DNA of 64,000 bases from Alteromonas marina (lineage in GTDB: Bacteria; Pseudomonadota; Gammaproteobacteria; Enterobacterales; Alteromonadaceae), in contig NZ_JWLW01000005.1 in the NCBI RefSeq assembly GCF_000808575.1, forward strand, positions 1-64,000, given 5' to 3'. The notes below the pieces were generated by a model. That model did no database searches. It had not been told where the DNA came from and saw nothing but the letters and a program-made list of their open reading frames with translations. This document shows, piece by piece, positions 50,422 to 59,493 of this stretch; position 1 is the first letter of the stretch, and each line of letters opens with the position of its first letter. The translations under genes were made by a program, and so were the position numbers.

Positions 50422-50446
50422 AAAAAGGAGCCGATGGCTCCTTTTT
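50422..50446 (+). terminator. glnB terminator
   Basis: AAAAAGGAGCC-gat-GGCTCCTTTTT, perfect 11-bp stem. Confidence 0.9.
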
Positions 50447-50491
50447 GTTTATACAGATTCAATATTTATTGAAAAATAAGTGGGGAATAGC

Positions 50492-50977
50492 TTAGTGGTC
50501 GTGGCCACAACCGCCTTCGCTGTGCACATGACCGTGCTCAAGCTCTTCTTGCGTAGCTTCACGCACGTCAACAACCGATACGTCGAAAGTTAACGGAATA
50601 CCGGCAAGTGGGTGGTTACCATCAACAACAACCTCTTCGTCAGTTGTTTCAATAATAATTACCGATTGCTCGCCCTGAGGTGTAGTTGCGCGGAAAGACA
50701 TACCCACTTCAACATCCATACCATCAAACATTGAGCGTGGTACGGTTTGCACAAGTTCGTCAGCACGTTCACCGTATGCTTTTTCAGGGGTTACTGAAAC
50801 GTTGAAGCTATCTTCCTTCGATTTACCAATAAGTGCATCTTCTAGTCCTTCAATTAAGAAGCGACGGCCTAGTAGTACTACTAGTGGCGATTTCCCTTCT
50901 GAAGAGTCTAGCGTTGTGCCGTCTTCGGTAGATACGGTGTAATGTAGCGTTACAACGCTGTCAGAAGTAATTGTCAT
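50492..50977 (-). CDS. slyD: FKBP-type peptidyl-prolyl isomerase SlyD
   Basis: 161-residue FKBP with inserted-flap domain and a short His-rich tail (HGHVHSEGGCGHDH). SlyD folds proteins and delivers nickel for hydrogenase or urease maturation. The tail is much shorter than E. coli's, so metal storage is probably limited. Family features: VTLHYTVSTEDGTTLDSS, EKAYGERADE and DGNHPLAG. ATG 50977. Followed downstream by the glnB terminator in the opposite orientation. Confidence 0.92.
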   Translation of the reverse strand: MTITSDSVVTLHYTVSTEDGTTLDSSEGKSPLVVLLGRRFLIEGLEDALIGKSKEDSFNVSVTPEKAYGERADELVQTVPRSMFDGMDVEVGMSFRATTPQGEQSVIIIETTDEEVVVDGNHPLAGIPLTFDVSVVDVREATQEELEHGHVHSEGGCGHDH

Positions 50978-51039
50978 AACAAATCCTATCTTGGCCCTTT
51001 CAGAGTTCAGGGCAATAAATGTAATGCAGTAAACACTGC

Positions 51040-52086
51040 TTATCGACGTTTTTTCACAATATTGCTAGCTTTCTGCTCAATACTGTACGGCAAAGCATTA
51101 GGGTAACAGGTAATGGCGTTATTTTCAGCCAATCTATGCAAATCTTCACTGGTGGTGTCGTTGTTTAACACGGCAATAAACCAGGTTTCATCATCAAGCA
51201 ACGCTACATTGAGTATTTTGCCTGCTATACGCCAATTTTCACCCAACTGCTTTTCTAATGCATCGCCAGGTTTAATATCTAGGTTACCTTCAAGCTTAAA
51301 GCTGTAGGCGGCGCGTTTGTTTTTACCTAAGAAGCGGGTTCGCGCAACCACCTCTTGCCCCATATAGCAGCCTTTATCAAAGTCGATACCGTTGAGCGCC
51401 TGCACATTAATCATCTGGGGCACGTATTCCGCCACTGCGTCGCCTTGCACTGAAGCGTGTACGCTTTGAATTTGTATAGCGTCAAACACGGTTTGGGGAT
51501 AGCAAGAAAGGGTATGCGTTTCTATTAACGAATTTATTTGCTTTGCGCCATTTTCATCTAAAAGAACAATAATTCCTTTGCAGCTAGTATTTGCAACATA
51601 AGAAACGCCGTGTTCGCTCTCGACCTTTTCAAGTGAGCCATTGTCAGGAGTATCGCTCTCTAGAAGGCGTTCCACGTCGTTTTCTGAGAAAAGCTGGCTT
51701 AACGCTGCCTTTACTTCGTTAGTTTTCACCGCATCAAACGAAATAAAGTAAGCGCTGTATGTTTGTGTGTCGTCGAGAATATCAACCTTAGAGAATACAC
51801 CGTACTTATTAAGCTGCGCTAATGAATGGCTACCCGCATCTTCATTGGTAACCAACAATAATTTATTTAAATGACGAGTTACGTACCCGGTAGACCAGGT
51901 TTTGCCTTTATTATCACAATGGGCGAAGTGTCTGGCAGTATTTTCGTCTAGCTTATTAATGTTGACCGTAATTTGCCCTTGCAGGTAACTGTCGGCCTGT
52001 TCTCCTTCCAAAGAAATTATCATGGCATTTGAAAGCTCGACCACAAATTCACTTGGAAGACTTTGTAATGATGCGATAGATGTCAT
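51040..52086 (-). CDS. ygfZ: YgfZ/GcvT-domain folate-binding protein for Fe-S repair
   Basis: 348 residues from ATG 52086 (GTG 52095 also possible). The YgfZ signature KGCYMGQEVVART is at about 238-250, with the essential Cys240. The family uses folate and supports assembly or repair of certain iron-sulfur enzymes. Divergent from sdhE, the same arrangement as in E. coli, with ~190 bases between for both promoters. Confidence 0.93.
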   Translation of the reverse strand: MTSIASLQSLPSEFVVELSNAMIISLEGEQADSYLQGQITVNINKLDENTARHFAHCDNKGKTWSTGYVTRHLNKLLLVTNEDAGSHSLAQLNKYGVFSKVDILDDTQTYSAYFISFDAVKTNEVKAALSQLFSENDVERLLESDTPDNGSLEKVESEHGVSYVANTSCKGIIVLLDENGAKQINSLIETHTLSCYPQTVFDAIQIQSVHASVQGDAVAEYVPQMINVQALNGIDFDKGCYMGQEVVARTRFLGKNKRAAYSFKLEGNLDIKPGDALEKQLGENWRIAGKILNVALLDDETWFIAVLNNDTTSEDLHRLAENNAITCYPNALPYSIEQKASNIVKKRR

Positions 52087-52273
52087 ATTCACCACTGTAA
52101 AATTCGCTGTATGTACTCAAGGTATGGTAAAACCATCAATATTCAAGGGCAATACATGGGAATGTGCGCAGATTAAGTTCTATTTAGTTTGCCTATCTGA
52201 CCAAAAGAGCAGTGATCCCCACGCATAGGGCATGGTATTATTGTTAGCGAATAAAAAACGGTATGAAAGACAT

Positions 52274-52525
52274 ATGTTTGAACCAAAAAGATTAGCGCGA
52301 TTAAAGTGGGCGTGTCGCAGAGGCATGCTAGAATTAGACGTACTTTTACTTCCTTTTGTGGAAGAAGCCTTCGATTCTTTAAGTTATGAAGATCAAGAAA
52401 CATTTGAACGTTTACTTACCAGTGATGACCCTGATTTGTTTGCATGGATCATGGGACACCAGAAGTGCGAAGACCCTGAACTAGCCGCCATGGTGGCGAC
52501 TATCGTCAACCGTGTCAAAGTATAG
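52274..52525 (+). CDS. sdhE: FAD assembly factor SdhE
   Basis: 83-residue helical protein that promotes covalent FAD attachment to succinate dehydrogenase. The ATG at 52274 gives MFEPKRLARLKWACRRGMLELD, with the RGxxE motif (R16, G17, E20) that contacts the flavoprotein. An upstream frame of 14 codons is not part of the family. The end overlaps the start of ygfX by 14 bases. Confidence 0.93.
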   Translation: MFEPKRLARLKWACRRGMLELDVLLLPFVEEAFDSLSYEDQETFERLLTSDDPDLFAWIMGHQKCEDPELAAMVATIVNRVKV

Positions 52526-53042
52526 AATTTGCATTACACACAATAGGTTTAGAAGGTTATTTGGGGAAGTATGCGTTGCTGTTTGTCTTTTCGCAGCATT
52601 GTGCAGCTTTCCTCAATACTTGTGGTCTTGGCTGTGCTTCTCAAAATTGATAGCGCTTGTTGCTGTTGCAACTACGTTAGTTATTTTCTGGCGTCTTTAT
52701 GACGCGTTTAGTAACAAAGTTTCTGCTACCCAATACGCTATCTCATTGACCAGCGATGGTATTATCCGGGTTGTTAACGACAGCACGCTCCCACTGGATT
52801 TGCAAAGTACGCCAAAGGGGAGCGTGTTAGTTGATGCTCAGGTCGACGGCACATCAATGAACATTCATCATTCTTCCCAGCTTTTTACTTGGGGGCTGTG
52901 TATCAATGTGCCGCGCCAAAAACGCAGATGGTTTGAAAAAGATCATTGCCATCTCGCTTGGATCTTAAAAGGTGAGTGCTGCGAAGCAGACTATCGCCGG
53001 TTGGCTAGAGCCATTATCTTGGCCCGAAAAGCAATGCCTTAA
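52512..53042 (+). CDS. ygfX: YgfX (CptA-like) membrane protein
   Basis: 176 residues with two adjacent N-terminal hydrophobic segments (about 20-60) and a soluble beta-rich C-terminal part. GTG 52512 lies inside sdhE. In E. coli ygfX follows sdhE (cptB) and was reported as an inhibitor of cell division (CptA), though its role as a toxin is debated. Recognition rests on gene pairing, topology and C-terminal features such as RRLARAIILA; the sequence itself is weakly conserved. Confidence 0.78.
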   Translation: MSKYRICITHNRFRRLFGEVCVAVCLFAALCSFPQYLWSWLCFSKLIALVAVATTLVIFWRLYDAFSNKVSATQYAISLTSDGIIRVVNDSTLPLDLQSTPKGSVLVDAQVDGTSMNIHHSSQLFTWGLCINVPRQKRRWFEKDHCHLAWILKGECCEADYRRLARAIILARKAMP

Positions 53043-53055
53043 AGGAATTTAAAAG

Positions 53056-53928
53056 ATGTTTCGTGAGTATATAAAAGCGTTATTTAAACGCGTTGACGCC
53101 AGGCAGCTTATGCAGTTTAAACCGCCTACGTTGCCTCAGCGCATCTATACCAAAACGCTCAATGTCGACAATGTGCACTACGCTTCTTTTTGTCAGGAAG
53201 TTGACTGGCCGGCAAATGAGCATGCCCATCCACTTTATTTACAAATGCTTTCCTTACCATTGCAAATGCAGTGCTTGCTGGACAAACAAAGCCCATTTCC
53301 TTTGCTTGGCCTTATCCACGCCGCTAACAAAGTATCGGTAATAGACCATTGCGACTTAAGCGAACCCTTTGAATGTCGGGTGCGCTTTCACGAAGTGAGA
53401 CCGCATAACCGAGGTTGGGAAGTGGATGTGATGTTAGAAGCGCTGCAGGCAGGGAACCTGGTTTACAGGGCGGTAAGTAGTTACTTAGTGAAGGTTAAAG
53501 CCGTTCATGTTGCGCCACTGGGTGCTAAAAATGACTTTCATGACGATTGTGAACTAGAGAATAGGGCGCTCATCGGTGAAATTGGTGCTTCGGCTAATAC
53601 AGGTCGCCGCTATGCAAAGCTTTCTGGTGACTATAACCCTATTCACTTGTCTGCAATATCTGCCAAAGTATTTGGGTTTAAACAGCCTATAGCACACGGC
53701 ATGTGGACATTGTCACGCGCTGTGTCGGCGTTTGTAAGTCATCAAGACTCTAGACAGTCTATGAGCGTAAAAGAAGTAAACTGCCGCTTTAGAAAGCCCG
53801 TGTTTTTGCCTTGTGACATTCACATTCAACAACACTGTAAAACAGATAATAGTGTGCTTATAGACGTTACCGATAGTAATGACAGCCTTGTGCACTTATC
53901 CGCTAGTCTAGCGTTTAATCAGGCTTAG
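53056..53928 (+). CDS. MaoC-like (R)-hydratase domain protein
   Basis: 290 residues with a double or split hot-dog fold. The C-terminal half contains the hydratase motif D192-x-N194-P-I-H197 followed by FGFKQPIAHGM (to 216), the catalytic Asp/His arrangement of R-specific enoyl-CoA hydratases. The N-terminal ~170 residues look like a degenerate second hot-dog domain. Substrate presumably an acyl-CoA or acyl-ACP. SD AAAGGAATTT before ATG 53056. It follows ygfX by 13 bases, so likely cotranscribed with it, an unexpected partner. Confidence 0.82.
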   Translation: MFREYIKALFKRVDARQLMQFKPPTLPQRIYTKTLNVDNVHYASFCQEVDWPANEHAHPLYLQMLSLPLQMQCLLDKQSPFPLLGLIHAANKVSVIDHCDLSEPFECRVRFHEVRPHNRGWEVDVMLEALQAGNLVYRAVSSYLVKVKAVHVAPLGAKNDFHDDCELENRALIGEIGASANTGRRYAKLSGDYNPIHLSAISAKVFGFKQPIAHGMWTLSRAVSAFVSHQDSRQSMSVKEVNCRFRKPVFLPCDIHIQQHCKTDNSVLIDVTDSNDSLVHLSASLAFNQA

Positions 53929-54003
53929 CTTGACGTTTAATTAGGCTTGAAAAGGTAAGGTAAAAGCAGTCAATTAGTTGAGATTGATGTTTACTGAATA
54001 GTG

Positions 54004-54034
54004 AAAAGAGAGCATGCGATTTTAGCTCTCTTTT
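54004..54034 (+). terminator. Terminator after the MaoC-like gene
   Basis: AAAAGAGAGC (54004-54013) pairs with GCTCTCTTTT (54025-54034), with TATTT following. Confidence 0.8.
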
Positions 54035-54106
54035 TATTTGATGCTTTCTATTGAGCGCTAATTAGAACTTTAGGTCTTCATCCATTTTGGTTTAGCGGCC
54101 ATGTTC

Positions 54107-54145
54107 CGCAGTTTCATTTAACACAGCGCGCTAAATGAAACTGCG
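54107..54145. repeat. Perfect 14-bp inverted repeat
   Basis: CGCAGTTTCATTTA (54107-54120) and TAAATGAAACTGCG (54132-54145) with an 11-base loop. Lies just behind the nadB stop on its transcript side. No T-run on either strand, so not a standard terminator. Confidence 0.7.
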
Positions 54146-54193
54146 TGAATGCTCAAATTCTTCTTCAATCCGATATAGACCATTATCTTTATA

Positions 54194-55879
54194 CTAGTCG
54201 GCATCAGCGAAGCTGTCTTGAGTAATTAGCGAGCCAACGTCAGCACCAGAGAGTTGTTTTTTTGGAATAAGAACTGTTGGCGTCGGGTTGTTTACTTGCT
54301 CAGGGTGATCCAAATTAAAGTGTAACCCTCTGCTTTCTTTTCGCTCCATCGCGCATCGTACTATGAGTTCTGCAACCGTAACCAGGTTTCGAAGCTCTAG
54401 CAGGTTATTACTCACTCTGAAGTGTGAGTAATATTCAGTAATCTCTTGCTCTAGTAACTTAATTCGACGCATGGCACGTTCAAGTCGCTTATCTGTTCGC
54501 ACAATGCCCACGTAGTCCCACATGAACAGCCTAAGTTCATGCCAGTTATGTTGAATGATGACTTCCTCATCCGAGTTAGAAACCTGGCTCTCATCCCAAG
54601 GCGCAATAGGCTCTTCACAGTCTGCACTGGGAAGATTTTTTATAATATCTTCGGCTGCAGCGCTCGCAAACACCACGCATTCAAGTAAAGAGTTAGACGC
54701 CATACGGTTAGCACCATGTAGACCTGTGTAAGCTACTTCACCGATTGCATACACGTTATTCAGATCGGTTTTGGCATTAAAGTCGGTCATTACGCCGCCG
54801 CAGCTGTAGTGCGCCGCGGGCACGACAGGGATAGGTTCACGGGTTATATCGATACCAAGCGAGCGGCACTTACGATAAATATTAGGGAAGTGCTTAACAA
54901 TAAAGTCAGCGGGCTTATGACTGATATCCAAATACATGCAGTCAGCGCCCAATCGCTTCATTTCATAGTCGATTGCGCGGGCAACGACGTCGCGCGGCGC
55001 GAGATCGCCACGCTCATCGAATTTGTGCATAAAGCGGGTGCCGTCGGCGTGGCAGAGGTTGGCACCTTCGCCGCGCAGCGCTTCTGTAATCAAAAAGTTA
55101 CGTGCCTGCGGGTGGAATAAGCAAGTAGGGTGGAACTGATTGAATTCCATGTTTGCTACACGGCAGCCTGCGCGCCATGCCATGGCAATGCCGTCACCGC
55201 TCGACACATCGGGGTTCGATGTATACTGATAGACCTTACTGCCACCGCCGGTCGCCAATGCAACGAAAGGAGAGCGAATTACTTCAACGTGCTCTTGTTG
55301 CCTATTCCAAACATAGGCACCCACCACGCTGTTCTTTTCTTCTTTTGACGGAATAAGGTCTATAGCGTTATAACGCTCAAACACGTGAATGTTTGGGTGA
55401 GTCGATACTGCGTCATTTAACGTAATTTGAAGCGCTTCGCCTGTGGCGTCGGCGGCGTGAAGAATGCGACGATGACTGTGTCCTCCCTCGCGGGTAAGGT
55501 GAAAGCGTTCCTCACCAGATTCACTTTTCTCTGTATCAAACGGCACACCGTAGCCGATAAGCCACTCAAGTGACGCCTTTGCTCGTTCTGCGGTAAATCT
55601 TACAGCAGGCTCTTCGCATAGCCCTGCGCCTGCGGCAAGCGTATCTTTTACGTGTGCGTCTATAGAGTCTTGTTCATCGAATACTGCGGCAATACCACCT
55701 TGTGCATAGCGGGTAGAGCCCTCATTGCGGTCACTTTTACTAAGTACAATAACCTGACAATGGTCAGCAAGCTTAAGCGCTAAGCTCAATCCTGCTGCGC
55801 CACTCCCAATAATCAATACGTCACAACGATGTTCTATTGCATTTGATGTGGAAGTTAGTGAAGACGATACAGATTTCAT
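54194..55879 (-). CDS. nadB: L-aspartate oxidase
   Basis: FAD enzyme oxidising L-aspartate to iminoaspartate, the first step of de novo NAD synthesis. 561 residues. FAD motif [16 protein letters not shown] near the N-terminus, and the [22 protein letters not shown] and [10 protein letters not shown] blocks shared with the succinate dehydrogenase flavoprotein family. The C-terminal ~25 residues extend beyond E. coli NadB (540). Divergent from rpoE as in E. coli. nadE lies 4 kb away in the window; nadA and nadC are not here. Confidence 0.97.
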   Translation of the reverse strand: MKSVSSSLTSTSNAIEHRCDVLIIGSGAAGLSLALKLADHCQVIVLSKSDRNEGSTRYAQGGIAAVFDEQDSIDAHVKDTLAAGAGLCEEPAVRFTAERAKASLEWLIGYGVPFDTEKSESGEERFHLTREGGHSHRRILHAADATGEALQITLNDAVSTHPNIHVFERYNAIDLIPSKEEKNSVVGAYVWNRQQEHVEVIRSPFVALATGGGSKVYQYTSNPDVSSGDGIAMAWRAGCRVANMEFNQFHPTCLFHPQARNFLITEALRGEGANLCHADGTRFMHKFDERGDLAPRDVVARAIDYEMKRLGADCMYLDISHKPADFIVKHFPNIYRKCRSLGIDITREPIPVVPAAHYSCGGVMTDFNAKTDLNNVYAIGEVAYTGLHGANRMASNSLLECVVFASAAAEDIIKNLPSADCEEPIAPWDESQVSNSDEEVIIQHNWHELRLFMWDYVGIVRTDKRLERAMRRIKLLEQEITEYYSHFRVSNNLLELRNLVTVAELIVRCAMERKESRGLHFNLDHPEQVNNPTPTVLIPKKQLSGADVGSLITQDSFADAD

Positions 55880-55996
55880 GTATTTTTATATCAATTCAAA
55901 CGAGCAAAGGTTCGGCAAGTCTAAAGGATGAGTAGCAAAACACAATCATTCTTGCCCTCTGACTTAAGCATTTTTTAAAATATTTAATGCTTTTAC

Positions 55997-56024
55997 AGAA
56001 CTTTTGTAAAAAGAACGCGTCTAC
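55997..56024 (+). promoter_or_regulatory. Sigma-E type promoter of rpoE
   Basis: AGAACTT (55997-56003), 16-bp spacer, TCTAC (56020-56024), close to the sigma-E consensus GGAACTT-N16-TCTGA. Lies 53 bases before the rpoE start, as expected for autoregulation of the sigma-E operon. Confidence 0.75.
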
Positions 56025-56076
56025 ACACATGCTTGTTAGAGCTATGGTGTAGTTGAAGTAGGGAGTAATGGCTCGA

Positions 56077-56655
56077 ATGAGCGAGCAGATAACCGACCAA
56101 CAACTGGTCGAAAAAGTACAGCGTGGCGATAAAAATGCGTTCAACTTATTGGTAACTCGTTATCAACACAAAGTAATGCACCTTGTTTCTCGCTATGTAA
56201 AAAATACCGGTGACGTTGCTGATGTAACGCAAGAAGCGTTTATTAAAGCATATCGTGCCTTACCTAATTTTCGCGGCGACAGTGCATTTTACACTTGGTT
56301 GTATCGGATTGCGGTAAACAGCGCCAAAAACTATCTTGTATCTCAGGGGCGTAAACCGCCTGCAAGCGATGTCGATGCTGATGAAGCTGACTTTTACGAA
56401 GGTAGCGATGCTTTAAAAGAGCAATCAACACCTGAGCGAAGCTTGTTATCTGAGGAAATCGAAGAAACTCTGTTTAAGGTAGTTGAGAAGCTGCCGGACG
56501 ATTTACGCATGGCGATTACGCTGCGCGAAATTGAAGGGTTGAGCTATGAAGAAATCGCGAATGTAATGTCGTGTCCTGTGGGTACGGTGAGATCCCGTAT
56601 TTTTAGGGCTCGCGAGGCGATTGATAAAGTTATTCAACCGTTGTTAGAAAATTAA
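56077..56655 (+). CDS. rpoE: RNA polymerase sigma-E factor
   Basis: 192-residue ECF sigma factor for the envelope stress response. ATG 56077 gives MSEQITDQQLVEKVQRGD and the family length; ATG 56068 is closer to a GGGAG but that site would be only two bases away. Region 2 (RYQHKVMHLVSRYVKN, DVTQEAFIKAYRAL) and region 4 (LREIEGLSYEEIANVM, GTVRSRIFRAREAI) are intact. Followed by its anti-sigma factor RseA, then RseB and RseC. Confidence 0.97.
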   Translation: MSEQITDQQLVEKVQRGDKNAFNLLVTRYQHKVMHLVSRYVKNTGDVADVTQEAFIKAYRALPNFRGDSAFYTWLYRIAVNSAKNYLVSQGRKPPASDVDADEADFYEGSDALKEQSTPERSLLSEEIEETLFKVVEKLPDDLRMAITLREIEGLSYEEIANVMSCPVGTVRSRIFRAREAIDKVIQPLLEN

Positions 56656-56754
56656 AAAGAAATAAAATCAAAAAAAGATGAACTTTCTTTTTTCCACGAT
56701 GACTAACAGCTGTGTTAGGGTAGTTAACGATCACTTTGATCTGGAAATGAATAT

Positions 56755-57336
56755 ATGACGCAACAGCAAGAAAAATTGTCCGCATTCATGGATGGTGAGA
56801 TAGAAGGCAATGACATTATCGATGCAATTAAGCACGATGAAGCGCTTCAAGCCAAATGGCAACGTTACCATGTATATCGCGGTGCAATGCGTAAAGAAGC
56901 AAGTGTTGCCCCACAGTTGGACATCACCGCAAGCGTAGCTGCTGCGCTTGAAAACGAGCCAGCGATAGTTGCACCTAAACGCTCGCGCTGGAAGTCGATG
57001 CCATTGATTGGCAATGTCGTTCCTTTTGCGAAGCAGTCAGGCCAGTTTGCAGTAGCCGCATCGGTGGCAGTGGCAGTTATCTTTGGTGTTCAATACACCA
57101 ATCAAGAAGCGCCTACCGAGCCATTTATGACAGCGCCAACGATTGCTCCTCAAGGTGGATTGTCTCCAGTGAGTTTGGAACAAACCAGAACGTTACCGCG
57201 TAACGACATGAATGAAATGCTTGAGAAAAAGCGCAAAATTAATGCATTGATTGCTGATCATGAGCAGCAAATAAAGCTTAAGCAAGCGCAAGAGGACGAG
57301 GGTGAAAGCGAAACAAGTGGACCAAAGCGCCCATAA
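56755..57336 (+). CDS. rseA: Anti-sigma-E factor RseA
   Basis: 193-residue single-pass inner-membrane protein. The cytoplasmic N-terminus (KLSAFMDGEIEG, then a region ending at about 95) binds sigma-E. A hydrophobic segment lies at about 97-115, and the periplasmic part ends in a charged coiled-coil tail. Envelope stress triggers its cleavage by DegS and RseP, which frees sigma-E. Family features are clear at the N-terminus; the rest diverges, as usual. Confidence 0.93.
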   Translation: MTQQQEKLSAFMDGEIEGNDIIDAIKHDEALQAKWQRYHVYRGAMRKEASVAPQLDITASVAAALENEPAIVAPKRSRWKSMPLIGNVVPFAKQSGQFAVAASVAVAVIFGVQYTNQEAPTEPFMTAPTIAPQGGLSPVSLEQTRTLPRNDMNEMLEKKRKINALIADHEQQIKLKQAQEDEGESETSGPKRP

Positions 57337-57460
57337 GTTATCGCAGCCAGTCAACATTAGTTGGAATGTGCTTTCGCAAGTGAATTGTGACTGACATACA
57401 TTTCATATTTTAATCATACCAGCATATACTGCTGGTATGTTTGTTTTAAGGCGGGAAAAA

Positions 57461-58645
57461 ATGCGCTGTAGTTCTATCCTTGCACTTTTTTTCATTTCGG
57501 GCACGGCTATTCAGCCCACTGTTGCCCAAACTGCTTCGCTGAGCGAAGAAACGAAAGCTCCTATTGCTCCAGTCGAAAACGTGAATGATGGCGACGTTGA
57601 ATTAGACGCTAGCTCAGAATCAAACACAAGGGCTGGCCGACTAGATGAAGCTGATCAAGAGGAAGCAGTGCAAGAAGACTTGATTCAAGAGCAACTTGAA
57701 CAAAATCGAAGCGAGCAAAATGCATCTGCTTCTCTCGCGCGCGAGCCTCAATCGGCCAACCAGTGGCTAGCTGAACTTCAAAACATTATAACCAATGCCA
57801 ATTTCCAAGTGTCTTTTGTGCAAACTATTGCAGGGAAGGAAACCGTTCCTTATTTGTGGCGCCACGGGATAATGGAAGATGGCTCTGAATTAGAGCAGTT
57901 AAATCTTCAAAATGGACCAGGCCGCGAGCTCATTCGTGTGAACGATGTGGTGAGTGTATTTGAGCCAGATGTACAACCCTATAGTTTGCGCTCGAAGCAC
58001 ATTAACGGGCCTATTCCTAGTGCGCTACTTTATCACCCTGAACAGCTAGCTGAAGCTTATGAGTTTGTAGCGGTGGGCCGAGCTCGGGTAGCAGGGCGTT
58101 CAGCGCAGCAGATACGAATAGTCAGCCGAGATAATACGCGATTTGGCTACCAGCTTTGGCTGGATGAGTCATCTGGCATGTTGCTCAAACTGAACATGCT
58201 TGATTTGCAAGGGGCGCTATTAGAACAAATTCAGGTCACGGCATTTGCGATATCTGCAGAGCCTGCAGAATATTTCTCACGCATAAATTCGGCGTCGTTA
58301 CCCGCGCCCATGGCGCTAAGCAATACGCCAAATCGTGCACACAAATGGGACGTCACCTATTTGCCGGCTGGCATGCGAGAAATAAAACAAGATACAAGAC
58401 GACTGGCCTTAACAGGTCAGGTTGTAGAATATAAACTTTTCTCAGATGGATTGGTTGACGTATCTGTGTATGTTCAGCCTGCGGAAGATGCGTTAGGTGA
58501 GACGCTGGCGCTGCGTAATGAAGTAAGTACGTTTTTAACGTTAACAGACGGCAAGGCGCAAGTGACAGTGGTGGGAGAAATACCCTTGCAAACCGCTAAC
58601 GCTATTGCTACGTCTTTACGCCCCGTCAGCAGTGCAAGTGAATAA
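57461..58645 (+). CDS. rseB: Sigma-E regulatory protein RseB, with acidic linker
   Basis: 394 residues from ATG 57461 (AAGGCGGGA just upstream); an open frame eight codons longer has no ribosome site. Signal peptide MRCSSILALFF to about residue 23, so periplasmic. The MucB/RseB lipid-binding N-terminal domain starts near 100 (NQWLAELQNI) and the C-terminal domain near 285. Between signal and domain lies a ~75-residue Glu/Gln/Asp-rich, probably disordered stretch not found in E. coli RseB (318 residues). RseB shields RseA from DegS. Confidence 0.92.
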   Translation: MRCSSILALFFISGTAIQPTVAQTASLSEETKAPIAPVENVNDGDVELDASSESNTRAGRLDEADQEEAVQEDLIQEQLEQNRSEQNASASLAREPQSANQWLAELQNIITNANFQVSFVQTIAGKETVPYLWRHGIMEDGSELEQLNLQNGPGRELIRVNDVVSVFEPDVQPYSLRSKHINGPIPSALLYHPEQLAEAYEFVAVGRARVAGRSAQQIRIVSRDNTRFGYQLWLDESSGMLLKLNMLDLQGALLEQIQVTAFAISAEPAEYFSRINSASLPAPMALSNTPNRAHKWDVTYLPAGMREIKQDTRRLALTGQVVEYKLFSDGLVDVSVYVQPAEDALGETLALRNEVSTFLTLTDGKAQVTVVGEIPLQTANAIATSLRPVSSASE

Positions 58646-58663
58646 CCGCGCGATTGAGTAACA

Positions 58664-59125
58664 ATGATAAGAGAAACCGCCACCGTAGTTGCCGTTAATG
58701 GCGATACGGTCACCGTAGAAGCAGCGATTAAGTCGACCTGTAACGCCTGCCAAGCACAAAGTGATTGTGGTACCGGCGTTATTTCTCGTGCGCTTGCACC
58801 GAAAACGCAGCAGTTGACGCTGCGCACTCCCATGCCTGTGCGGGTTGGCCAAGAAGTGATTGTAGGTATACCGGAAGCAGGTATTTTAAGTGCATCGGCT
58901 TGGTTGTATTTGCTACCGCTCATTGCGTTTATCGGGGCATATTCGGTGTCTATATCATTACTTAGTAGTAACGGCTTTACTCACGAGTTATGGGCCATGC
59001 TGCCAAGTGGATTAGTAACCTTCTTTACCTATAAGTTAATTGCTTACAAGTTGCGTCGTGTAGAACGTACAAAATATCAACCTGTGCTATTGGGTCAACA
59101 AGACAACAGTGCAGTAGAACATTGA
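58664..59125 (+). CDS. rseC: RseC, SoxR-reducing/sigma-E operon membrane protein
   Basis: 153 residues. N-terminal soluble part with a conserved cysteine cluster CNACQAQSDCGTG (about 26-38), then two hydrophobic segments (about 80-120) and a basic end. In E. coli RseC is linked to reduction of SoxR's iron-sulfur cluster and modulates sigma-E weakly. Fourth gene of the operon. Confidence 0.9.
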   Translation: MIRETATVVAVNGDTVTVEAAIKSTCNACQAQSDCGTGVISRALAPKTQQLTLRTPMPVRVGQEVIVGIPEAGILSASAWLYLLPLIAFIGAYSVSISLLSSNGFTHELWAMLPSGLVTFFTYKLIAYKLRRVERTKYQPVLLGQQDNSAVEH

Positions 59126-59177
59126 TTTTTTGAAGGGCTTTACGCTACTCATTTTTTAATACGGGACTGTTTTATAA

Positions 59178-59252
59178 AAGGCCGGTTTATATGAGGCCAA
59201 TTTATACGAGGCCAATTTATACGAGGCCAATTTATACGAGGCCATTTTGCAC
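59178..59252 (+). repeat. 15-bp tandem repeat, five units
   Basis: Units start at 59178, 59193, 59208, 59223 and 59238. The three central units read GAGGCCAATTTATAC exactly; the first and last are diverged. Inside the 368-base gap between rseC and lepA, which otherwise holds no recognisable gene. Confidence 0.88.
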
Positions 59253-59493
59253 GAGATTATAGCGTTAACTCACGCTCATCAATGTAGCTAAGTTTTGAGA
59301 TAGGACGAGGAAGTCACGTCAGGTTGCCACTTCCATTCGTTATGTTTCTTGAAAGTAATAAATTTTCCACCACGCCAATTCGCTTTTCGTGCAAGAAATG
59401 GGTAAAATCCGCACGCGCTGCGTATAACCCTTGAAGCAAGGCAAGCAGCATTTTTTTGTTTAATGAATTTTTCTGCAGGTAATTTCCAGCATT

